This document shows, in pieces, positions 47,004 to 57,168 of a DNA stretch of 64,000 nt; positions within the stretch are counted from its first letter, which is position 1; each line of letters begins with the position of its first letter. Source of the DNA: Corallium rubrum (Eukaryota > Cnidaria > Anthozoa > Scleralcyonacea > Coralliidae). The translations under genes were made by a program, and so were the position numbers. The notes under the pieces were generated by a model that worked only from the letters and a program-made list of their open reading frames with translations, was not told the origin of the DNA and searched no databases. The stretch is from NCBI GenBank assembly GCA_964035015.1, contig CAXIUP010000146.1:1-64000 (forward strand), given 5' to 3'.

Positions 47004-49295
47004 ACTAATTTATCCGGAGTAAATTTTCTGTAACCACGCTTATGCAAATATGGCGGGCAACAGAAATCTGCAAAGTTTATCAAATCTTGTCAAAGCAATT
47101 TCTCGATTGAGTCAAAGTAGCACAGAGACCCGTAATAGTGGGGAGACGCAAGAAACTACAGACGACGTGGAAGCAACGATACCAACGCTCTTTCCTTCAA
47201 CGAATGGTCAATTAACATCGACACAAGCAAACCGAAATGAAACTCGCGTGGTCGCGGAACATGGCGCGCTGAATATGCCTGGTCGTCGGTACCCCGAAAA
47301 CGCAGAAAGATTCGTGCCTAATCGCAAATATGGTACCAAGTAACGGCCAAGAAACGTGAAGAATTCGACCAGCAAAAAGCCCAAGTGCAACGAACAGCGG
47401 ACAGTACTGAAAGACGTAATTCTTTTGCATGGTCCAAAGCAAGACAAAGTCCCTCGTGGCATAGCACGAGAAGCACTGTTTGCGCTTGGTTTTAGCACGA
47501 CGTTTGAACTGAGCATTACTATGCAAGAAAGTGAGATCAGGAGTTTACTGGAAGAAAAATTTAAAAACAAACTTGAATCTATTTCCAGAAAAGGCAACAA
47601 GTTTCAGTTCGTAAGAGGTATAAACAGCAAAATCATCTCTTTTGAAAATATTAATCAACAAGAGTGCCAGGCGCCATGTGACGGGAGACTTCTAAAACAC
47701 ATTTCCGGTCAAGGGCCATTGTACATTCGCGCAAATGAAGATATTAGTGCACCTCTGCAGGCATACTTCAATTCCAAACAAAGGAGACATGAGAAAGATG
47801 ACAACACAGATGATGAGATGGAGTCGGAGAGTAGCACTGGAGACGAGGAAGCAATTATGCGAAATACAATGCATAAGCCTCGCCCAACCCCCAATGTAAG
47901 AGTAGACCTAAGTAATTTGGATGATGGCACTGCACCTGGCGAAGATAGTGTTCCAGACTGTGACCCGTTACCTGCCACAGGTGAATCATCAACTACAATG
48001 CCTTCAACATCTACAGCCCGTGCACCAGAACAGCTTATACGTGTACGTTGCCCTACATGCGAGGGAAGTTTTTCCAGCCATGAAATCGAGGACCATGCTG
48101 ATGGATGTGCTGAAGCTGCCTGGACTGGTTCAGAACACCTAGTGTATGCTAGATTAATGACAGACATAGAGACTGATGACCAAGATCCCTTGGAAAACCA
48201 ATCAGCTGCAGGGGAGAACAATTCAGACCCTGAAACTGACGATGTCAATCCAGGCATCCCACCACCTGTTGATCAGCAGGATAATTGGGACCCTACAACT
48301 GATGGAAGTCCAGCAGACATGAAGGCTGAATTGATTGGTACCTTGCAAACATTGCAAACAAACCTCAACACACGTACCAATAGGATCAATGTCCAGAGAA
48401 CAAGTGTCCTTGATGATTACATTGATGCACGCAAACGATGCCATTGGATGCGTCCTGAAAACCGAATCAAGGTTGTTTTCATCGGAGAACCAGCAATTGA
48501 TACTGGTGGGCCAAAACGTGAATTTTGTTCTGGTAAGTAAGTTTAATTTTACAAAAACTACATTTTAATAGGCAAATCAATTTGGATTTGTTAAACATTG
48601 GAGATTTTCATTTTTGTAAAGCAAAAACTTTTGGCATGTGAATATAAGGTATGTAAATATTTTTAAGCATTGCCATGTTCACCAAACGCAAAAGATGTTT
48701 TTGTTTTCAAGTCCTGTCATATTAATGCTGAGTCCTGTGTGGTGACTGGTGTGTTTGCCCTTATAATTTATTTGAAATGAATAATCTTCTAATATGAAAT
48801 ATACTTTTATCTTTGTAAGATGTGCTTGGGTACAGAATCGACTATTTGACCGGAATGGAATGCCAGTTGCAAGCACTCTGGCATTGACACAGGACCTCTT
48901 TAAATATGCAGGTGAATTGATGTCAATATCCATTATCCAAGGTGGGCCTGCACGAAACTTCTTGTCACCTGTCATATTTGATGTAATTGCTAAAGGTCTG
49001 TCAAAAGCTGTGTATTCCCTGGAGATGATTGAGGAACCAAATTTGAAAGAAATTGCAACCCAGGTACAGTATTGACTGATTAAAATTAAAGTAATGATTT
49101 TTCTTATGTTTTGTTAATTAAACTATTTGTTCCAGCCAATTGACCTAGGGGTGGATTTACCAGGGGTGGACAAGGAATGAGTTTATGGTATTCAAGTTTT
49201 AAATATTTGAGATATTCAACATTTGTTATCAGTCTTACTGTAGCTCCTTAGGCCTACTTAAGTTTTGGAATTCAAACCAGCACTGCAGTGGCACA

Positions 49296-49472
49296 CAGTG
49301 GCGGTTCTAGAAGTTAGTCACATAAATTAGCAGCTCGCAATTTGAAATTCAAAATACCTGAATAACAATCCTATTGGTTATCTGAATTATTCTTTGCAAA
49401 TGCCTAACAGTAACCAATAAGGTTGTTATTAAGGTATTTTGAATTTCTGACATACTTCTAGATCCGCCACTG
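49296..49472. mobile_element. small CAGTGGCGG-type MITE
   Basis: Inverted ends cagtggcggttctagaagt and acttctagatccgccactg enclose ~140 bp. The termini look hAT-like but no 8-bp duplication is visible. It sits in intron 2 of the C HECT gene. Confidence 0.6.
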
Positions 49473-50029
49473 GACTGGTATAGTACTAGTTCAAAATACC
49501 CAATATTAATAATTGCCATGCCTCTTGACTCATGACTTGTGTAATGTTGACTGTTGAGGTTTTGGGAATTTATATCATAATAAATAATGAAATTGTATTT
49601 ATTCAACATATCTGCAAATTGTGCAATTAATGTAATGAACAAACTTCCAAAGGTGCAACCTTGCTTGCCCATGACAGTAACTTTATACAATTATTTTTTA
49701 TCCTTGTTACTTTTGGATTGGCTCCCAATTTAAAACTTAAAGTATTAAATGGTGATTGGGTTTTCTAAACAATCGAGTTACCATAATTACTGTACATGTT
49801 TATAGATTGATTCTGTGGATACTGATGCTGATCTACAATCTAAACTCATGGAGGATAATGTTCTTGTTGTGCTTGGCCAAGTTGGCTATAGAGGGATCCC
49901 CAACAGAGACTCTTGGATCAAAGGATAAAATAGTCAGGTATTATCACACATCTTTCGGTATAAGTATAGGTAATCATGCAATGAGGAGTACAATCAAGGA
50001 TTAACAGTGCAAATGATGTTTGAAAATGT

Positions 50030-50391
50030 TGCCAAAATTGCACGAGCCGTTAGGCGAGTGCAATTTGGCAAATCTTCAAATATCACGAGTAGTGTAAATA
50101 CTTAATTGCACAAGCAAAATCATATGATTACTTGTTTATTATTTACATGACAAAATTACGTTTAGCAACTTACTATTTCACTTTCTTTTCCGCCCTTTAA
50201 TAATTGCACTCTCCTTTATTGCACTCGAGTGCAATTAATGAGGGTAATAGAACGACGAGGAGTGCTATTAATGCCAAAATCATATGAGTGATTACAAAAT
50301 CGACCGACCGCGAAGCGGGAGGTTGATTTGTTAATCACGAGTATGATTTGGCATTAATAGCACGATTCAATTCGTTCTATTACCCATTAAT
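50030..50391. repeat. palindromic 'cgag' repeats in intron 3 of the C HECT gene
   Basis: Arms such as tgccaaaattgcacgag / gcgagtgcaatttggca (~50032-50075) and further inverted words to ~50385 around a 'cgaccgcgaagcggg' core. Similar in style to 10894-10996. Probably MITE-derived. Confidence 0.55.
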
Positions 50392-51127
50392 TATATATAC
50401 TTCTGTAATCAGGTCATTCAGGTCATGTCCTCGTCTTCTTTGTTTTCGACAGCAAATACTTCATAGTAGCCCAACTTTTGGGTTTTAGACCTAGGCCTCT
50501 CAACATGGCCCGCAAAAAATGCAAATGTCAGGCGGCCATTTCTTTTAATATACGGAGACTCATCGAGGAGTTTTTTTAATAATAAAGTGAATTTATGAGG
50601 AGTTCATACAATTGTATGTGAGGTCAAACCGGGAGTTATTGATAAAGAATGACAAGAACCAAAAATGTGAGTAATTTAGTGCTGTTTGTCTTTACTTTAT
50701 AGCGTGTTTATACGCATGTTTTTATAAACACACTCATGCAGTTTAAGTTTACTGTATTTCACCGAGTGTTGCTACTTTACTGACTAAAATATTTAAGAAA
50801 TACCCGGGTGCCAATCTGGGTAATACTTTGTTTTTAATTTGTTGGGGACACGACACTGTTTTCAAAACGTATACAAAAAAATACAAATTTAAATTCTATA
50901 TTTTAATATTTAAAATCCTCCATTTTTTAATTTTTTTGAAAAATCCCGGAAAATCCTACAGCTTAGGTGCTGAACTGTGATTGGACAATTTTGATAGCTA
51001 GCTTGATTTCCATTGGCTGAAGCAGGTGTGCGATTACAGCTAGCAAGAGGTGCGATTAATGTTCAAATCGCACTCCTCTAAACCAATGAAATTGCAGTAT
51101 TTGGGCCTGATTACAGAAGGATATATA
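50392..51127. mobile_element. non-autonomous TIR element with possible 6-bp duplication
   Basis: 736 bp with ends tatatatacttctgtaatca and tgattacagaaggatatata. Flanks are attaat on both sides (50386-50391, 51128-51133). Since attaat is palindromic the exact boundary is ambiguous. No ORF. Confidence 0.6.
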
Positions 51128-51258
51128 ATTAATCATTTTATTGTACTCCTCTCCACCAATCAGCATCCAGTAATTTTGTCATGTATATAATACTATATAC
51201 TGTACTGCATGGTGAATTGTGTTCACCTGATGTCAAAATAGCCAAGTACATGTAAAAC

Positions 51259-51727
51259 CAGGGGTGGATTTACCAGGGGGTGGCAAGGGTGTACACCCCT
51301 GTTGGCCTTGGTCAACATGGGTGCAAAGGGGTAGGGACATTGCTAAATGGAGTCAGCAAATTTAGAAGTGAGTCAGGTAAAATAAGGTTAACCTAACCTT
51401 GGTTATGTGGACACTTTCCAAAGGGGAGCTTTAATGGGAGTCAGCGAGTTGGTGCCACACAACCCCCTGCACAAATAGTTCTAGCTACACCCCTTTGAAA
51501 GGGGGTGCAAAAAACTAAGTTTATATTATTTTTAAATAATCTATACATAGAGACCCCAGAATCCCAAAATTCCTTGCACCCCCCGGACCAATTTTGTCCC
51601 CACAACACAATCCTGCCTTCACCTCTCCCCCCCAATAAAAACTACAGCCCTGGTTGATGTGTTCTCCAACAACACCCAGAAGTCAATTAACCCCCCCCCC
51701 CTAAAAACCTTGCTGGATCCACCCCTG
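51259..51727. mobile_element. hAT MITE
   Basis: 469 bp from CAGGGGTGGATTTACC to ggatccacccctg, with a perfect 8-bp duplication tgtaaaac (51251-51258, 51728-51735). Non-coding, inside intron 3 of the C HECT gene. Confidence 0.9.
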
Positions 51728-52264
51728 TGTAAAACAACATTCCTGGTAAAAGAACAAAATATATTCATTCTTCCTGCAGGTCTATAATAATCAAGTCACA
51801 AATTGAACCAAAGTTGGGCATGATAACGCAGTTAGAAGAGGGCCTGTCTGTCTGCAAGCTATTAGATGCCATTCGTGCAAGACCAGCCTTGTTCAGAGCT
51901 GTTTTTGTGCCTGGTTGCATATTTGATCATGATGCAGATGAGTTCTTGGATGGGTTGAAGGTTACCTTTAGTGAGAACCAGAAGGAAAGAATTGTTGAAG
52001 CAACAGTTTACAAACATTTTTGTGATTTTGTACTGTTTCTTCATAATGATGGTTAGTACTTGATGGTTAATCTCATGCATGGTTCTGTGCAACAATTGCC
52101 ACAAATTGCCTTGCATGTTGTAGCAAAAATGCCTTGTGTTTAATTGGCTTTTTGCCATTTCCTTTTATACAGTTTTCCTCATTATTTGAAATTTTGTATC
52201 ATGAAACTGGAAATATTTTTTAGCTTTTTAATTTCAAATTCCATTTAAAAGTTGGATTTCTGGC

Positions 52265-52312
52265 ATCATAGACAATCCAAAACACAAATATCTTTTGGAT
52301 TGTCTATGCTGG
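52265..52312. repeat. short hairpin
   Basis: agacaatccaaa...tttggattgtct inverted repeat with a ~20-bp loop, in intron 4 of the C HECT gene. No known motif. Confidence 0.5.
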
Positions 52313-52654
52313 CATGAATAGTTCGCTCAAAATATTTCATAGGTTTATGATATCACATTTATACTGTACATCAAGCTATATATACTGTACTTTCAGGGAT
52401 AGAAGAGCACGATTTGAAGTTACCGCATCTTTTACGTTTCGTAACTGGATGCTATTCATTCCCTCCACTTGGTCTTCCTGATTCTATCAAGATCAAATTC
52501 CTGCATGGTTGTCACAATGGCTGCAAGTGTTGTCCAACAGTGTCAACATGCCAATTGTTCATCAGGCTTCCAGTTCATGCAGCTACATTTCAGTATATGA
52601 AGGAGTTGATGGTATTCTGCCTTGCTGGAAGGTTTTGGGTTTGGCAAAATATAA

Positions 52655-53180
52655 ATTGCCATATTAACACATTGCTTGTTATTATTACCATACATTGTAT
52701 TTATAGTATGAATGGAAAAGCAAAAACAATCATATGTATTTTCTACATTATTTTCTATAATAACCTTTTTACAATATATATATATATACAGTAGGGTACT
52801 ACATTACAATTTACTTTATTTAATTTTGTTTTGAGTGACAGTAAAGACTTGAAATTTGTGTTATCCACATGGTACTAAATGTATTTGGGAAACTAGATGT
52901 GTAATTTACAAATTACCTATTGAGGTTCTTAACCAAACTATCAACTCATGTATGTCACTCAATTCTTTCATCACTCATATTTTGCCCTATTTCTAGCAAT
53001 TTTTCTTGGACAGTGAATGAACTTTAGTTCCTTGCACCCACTTTTAAAATTGTGCAACCTGCACTAAAATAATCTGAGTTCAAATGTCAGTTTTTTCATC
53101 ACTGTCAAATATTTTCCTGTACTTTACATGTTTGTTGTTCCAATTAGGTTTTTTGTCCCTGTTTATAATATATTGTCCAG
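52655..53180. other. shared 3' region of the two element C genes
   Basis: Non-coding AT-rich stretch between the convergent gene remnants, with a short (ta)n run at ~52779-52790. Nothing else seen. Confidence 0.5.
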
Positions 53181-54989
53181 TCAGGCATCAAGGATCATTT
53201 CAAGTGCTTCACATGCATTCACAAAGAGATATTTACCGTGTTCGTTATCTTCATCTAATGGATTCACTAACAATACTAATATGGCCATCTCCTTATCTTC
53301 AAGAACGATATTTGATTCAGGTATCTCCACATGATTCACTGTTCGAATTTCAGGCATTGGACCATCATCATCAATACCATAGGAATTCACATCCAGTGTT
53401 TCTGGGTTTACAACATCTCTCACCGTTTCATAATTAGAGTTGGCAAATTCATAAAAACCCTGCACCCATACTTGATAGGGGCTCCTATTTCCTTCAGTTG
53501 AAAGAGGGTGGTTGTTCCATTGTGTTGCAAATAATGTGAGTGCCCTGTTAATTCGAGGTTTAAACACATAATGAAGGGCAAATAGGTGGACTTCGTCCAA
53601 TGGATCCAGTAAATCGAGAGATTCCAGATAAAAGAAGAGATTACGGAAGTAACTGATGACATATGTGTTGACATCTCTCCACAATCGTTCAATCCTTTGA
53701 TTATGGACAGAAAGGCCAGTTAAAATTGGTTTTGAAGTGGGTCCAAAATGCTGCAGCATCCACCTGGCAACACCAACATTTTCTGTCCCATGATCACTCC
53801 GAATTCGACGAGGACATTGTATGTGGACATGCTATTGAGAAACAGTTGAAATACTGTCTGACTTCTGTTGTCACAAGCACAGCCAAGATAAACAATAGCT
53901 CTTGAAAACCCATCAATTCCTCCATGAACTACAAATCTCCATCGGATCATCTTGTGATTACCATCTATGTGCCTGAAATTTTAAAACAATAATATTCATA
54001 TTACAATTACATCATGCTTGATGTCTTACAACTACTCAATTTTGGCTCTTTAAAATAGTGTCTACCGTAACATACTACAATGAATTACAATCTGGTTGTG
54101 ACCCTCAAATCTTGGAAGGAGAAATAGTATATTGGTCCATACCCCTCCCCCCATTAAATCCATCATTAACCTCGTTCCCAGGGCCTTTCCCCAAAAAATA
54201 TAAGGTAATGACATGAGATACCGATAACATGCATAGTTGCCATGATTCATTGCTTTTGGCATCAGTTGCAGCTAAATATATAAACATAAAAAATCATACC
54301 ATAATGCATTAGGTGTTCTAACACTGTATAGTCTCCGATGGATGGCAGTTCTACGTAATTCCCTGCTAACAGGATCTATTCTTCGGATAGATTGTCGTAC
54401 TCTCTCTCTTTGTACTTTGACACCATACCCCTTTAATGCTCCTATGACCATTCTTTCACCAGAGTTTGGAGAATAGTGTGAGATGCGTTGGACAAATACG
54501 TCTAGCTCATCATCATCTATTTCACAATAGTTCAATACCTGACCTAATGTCATTCCAAGTTCACTCCGGCGTCTACGCACTGTTTTCTCTGAAACACCAA
54601 GCATCAGGGCTATCTTTTGCCAGGAAAAATGCAGTGAACGTAAGCCTTCAAGTTGCTGCTTTGGGATGAGAAATCGAGCTCGACCTGCACGTCTTCTAAC
54701 GTTCTCTTCAAGCGGGCAAGCATAGTTACAGTCGTCATTATCATCGAAGAAGTTAAATCGCTCAATAAGTCTCGAAATACGTTCTTGAAATTCCCCAATG
54801 ACTTCTTGAAAAATAAGACAAACGTCCTCCGGCCATGGCACAGCATGGTAGAACAAAGATAAACCGCAAACGAATTCCTCACATCAACAGCAGCATCGTC
54901 AGTAAATGAATTACACACCAGTTCTTCATAAAGGTTAAAACCATGTCTAAATATTCGATAACGTCTTCTCTTGCGGCTAGTTCCGCCAT
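53181..54989 (-). pseudogene. Element C transposase, integrase-like, decayed
   Basis: Two exons as in element A (54989-54300 and 53972-53181) with the intron at the same codon, 'W|HIDG'. Helix-turn-helix 'LGVSEKTVRRRR' and the catalytic set 'WHIDGN', 'RSDHGTEN', 'NQRIERLW' are all recognisable. The frame shifts twice near the N-terminus (54990-54840) and once at ~53815-53830, just before the second Asp. The intron carries a solo cctcgttcccagggc repeat end at ~54172. It is non-functional but clearly the sister of the element A protein. Confidence 0.85.
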
Positions 54990-55026
54990 GTTTCTACGAT
55001 TTTTGGCGCGACATTTACTTCCATTG

Positions 55027-55417
55027 TATCGCTCTTTCTCCGCCAAAAATGTCGTTTTATTTTAGTAAAATGTCGTTTTAAATATTTGGGGAATTTCGTT
55101 TTATATATTTGACGAATTTCGTTTCATATATTTGGGAATATTCGTTTTATATTTGAGAATATTTCGTTTTATATATATACTAATGTCGTTTTATATATGG
55201 TTGTTTCGATTTATATATGATTGTTTCGATTTATATATGATTGTTTCATTTTATATATTTCTGTTTCGTTGTATATATTTCTGTTTCGCAAAATATACTT
55301 CTGTTTCGTTTTATATATGGTAATTTCGGCTTACAAAAATATATTTGAAATTACATATTTGATATATACATTATATGAATGGACGCAAAGTAATATTGTC
55401 CATCTTGGCACGCCATA
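55027..55417 (-). repeat. Element C right TIR (~391 bp)
   Basis: Uninterrupted counterpart of the left TIR, with tandem tttcgttttatatat-like units, followed by the tttttg duplication. Confidence 0.87.
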
Positions 55418-55623
55418 TTTTTGAGCTGTTAACTTTTAATTCTGCCTTTGCAAAACATCTATTGCATGGGGAAGCCATTTTAATAAACGCTTGCTAAAAA
55501 TAATCCCTTTTGAAACCTCCTATTAAAAAACAATATAATTTTTAGAAATGAAATCTAAGTTTTGGTTTGATATGTTCAACTTTCATTAACTTGGATCTTA
55601 AGGAATTAACTTGGATCTTAAAC

Positions 55624-56943
55624 ATGGCGGACAACATGTCGGGAGAATTGCTCGTGAAAAAACAAAATCTAAGTAGCTTAAAGGTTGTTCAACTAAAAAA
55701 AGAACTCGCAGAGAGAGGTCTAACTGTGTCAGAGAACAAAAATGATCTGATTGCGAGATTAGAAGATTATTTAACAGGTCAGGATGGAAAGGATTGTGAT
55801 ACCGAATTGATTATTAGCGAGACGTCTGTGGCCAGATGTAAATCGGCAAAGTCTGTTGCTCAACGAGAAGAAAGCCAAGAAATTGATTTACCTGAGGAAG
55901 AAGAGGCTTATTGTAAGGACTGCAATAAATTAGAAATCGAGATGATGGAAGTCAAACTTGAATTGGCCATGTTATGGGCGACAGTAAACCAAATGAAAGT
56001 AAAGTCATGTAATGGCGACATGCAAGAAGACGAACATTCGAGCGGTTTGAAGCCAAACGTCAATAAGTTACTGGAGGAAAATAGAAAACTGGAAAATGAG
56101 CTTGATAACCTAAAAGCCAAATTTAAAGATCTAACAAGTGAAAATGAAGCGATTAAGCTTATGTTAGATTTAAAGGCAGAACAATCCTCGTGGTCAAAGC
56201 CGAAGCGAACTTGTTCTAACGTTAGCTTGTTGTCCAACCATGACAATGAAATACCGACAACCTCAAATCGTTTCGAAGTTCTCGAAGTCTCTCAGCCACT
56301 ATGCGATGAAGAAGCAAAACAGGCAGAAACCAATTTACGCATTGAAGCTCAGATTACTGATTACCGTGCTGTGCAAAAGTCCAAACACAACCAGTTTGCG
56401 TCGCCTCGTAATACTGATTGTGATCAACCCAGTGGAGCTGAATGTCAGACTAAACGGGTTTTATTGGTAGGAGATTCGATGGTAAAGAACATTAATCAAT
56501 CAAAAATTGGGAAAGCATTTGGTGGGAAAGCTGTTTGCCATTCTTACAGTGGAGCAACGGTGGTCGATCTTCACAACAAAGCACAGGAGGGTTTGTATAA
56601 CCACGAATATAATGCTATGATATTTCATGTGGGTACTAATGACCTGGTAAACAATGATCCTCAGGACGTCGTTGCTAGGCTGGATAGTTTCATTAAGGAC
56701 GTTAAGTTATATTCGAACACGATAGCAATTTCTAGCGTCATTGAACGGAATGACGGCAGAGTACCTCGAAGTAAAATTACAAGTTTTAATAATCTGACTC
56801 GCGATTTGTGTGCAAAGCGAGCTGTCCATTACATTGACAATGACAATATAGATAAGTCATATTTGAACAGATCTAAACTTCACCTAAACAATAATGGTGA
56901 GAGCATTAGGCAAAAACATATGCACATTTTCAAAATCAGTTAG
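55624..56943 (+). CDS. LINE ORF1 protein: SAP domain, coiled coil, SGNH esterase
   Basis: 439 codons from the ATG at 55624. The frame opens earlier but only with a TTG. Residues ~12-45 form a SAP-like DNA-binding motif (LKVVQLKKELAERGLTV...LIARLEDYL). Residues ~105-195 are heptad-rich coiled coil (KLLEENRKLENELDNLKAKF), likely for multimerisation. Residues ~275-435 are an SGNH/GDSL-type esterase: 'LVGDSM' (Ser), 'HVGTND' (Gly/Asn), and a late His in 'SKLHLNN'. Esterase domains are known in ORF1 of CR1/L2 relatives. A SAP at the front is less usual. The frame is open throughout. Confidence 0.85.
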   Translation: MADNMSGELLVKKQNLSSLKVVQLKKELAERGLTVSENKNDLIARLEDYLTGQDGKDCDTELIISETSVARCKSAKSVAQREESQEIDLPEEEEAYCKDCNKLEIEMMEVKLELAMLWATVNQMKVKSCNGDMQEDEHSSGLKPNVNKLLEENRKLENELDNLKAKFKDLTSENEAIKLMLDLKAEQSSWSKPKRTCSNVSLLSNHDNEIPTTSNRFEVLEVSQPLCDEEAKQAETNLRIEAQITDYRAVQKSKHNQFASPRNTDCDQPSGAECQTKRVLLVGDSMVKNINQSKIGKAFGGKAVCHSYSGATVVDLHNKAQEGLYNHEYNAMIFHVGTNDLVNNDPQDVVARLDSFIKDVKLYSNTIAISSVIERNDGRVPRSKITSFNNLTRDLCAKRAVHYIDNDNIDKSYLNRSKLHLNNNGESIRQKHMHIFKIS

Positions 56944-57168
56944 GCGTAACAATGTTAATATGGTTAGTTCGCATAACGATGGCTCGATTTTTCGAGGGAG
57001 ATTCACGAATCATACTCCCTTACAAACCCGTGCCCAAGAGTGGAGGAGATACCTCGAGTACGTTCACCATGTGACAAGAGTAATTTTAGTTTAAATGTGG
57101 AAAGTGTGAGCAGCAATCTTTCAGGTAAATTTGATTTTGATTCGATCCCTCATGTTAGAGGCTTTAAA

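Larger units (their letters stand above)
47050..52654 (+). pseudogene. Element C HECT E3 ubiquitin ligase, decayed
   Basis: Exons by comparison with A: 47050-48532, 48830-49063, 49806-49937, 51780-52051 and 52397-52654, with the same intron positions. Domains: ~100-aa shared N-terminal domain, UBZ-like 'CPTC...DHADGC', HECT start 'VVFIGEPAIDTGGPKREF', catalytic Cys in 'VSTCQLFIRLP'. Lesions: in-frame TAA at 47341-47343, a phase mismatch at the exon 1/2 junction, a shift in exon 3 near 49897, and another just before the end, where the expected GFGFG-type terminus lies in a different frame. Not expected to make a full protein. Confidence 0.85.
46415..55417. mobile_element. Element C: decayed DDE-transposase + HECT-ligase transposon
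   Basis: 9,003 bp with TIRs starting tatggcgtgccaagatgg and a perfect 6-bp duplication tttttg (46409-46414, 55418-55423). TIRs are ~400 bp of tandem atatataaaacgaaac-like units. Layout as in B: HECT gene on +, transposase on -, convergent. Protein similarity is closest to element A (shared UBZ-like finger, shared 'SPNSGERMVIGAL' in the transposase). Both genes are broken. Later insertions are a SINE in the left TIR and several MITEs in introns. Confidence 0.92.
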
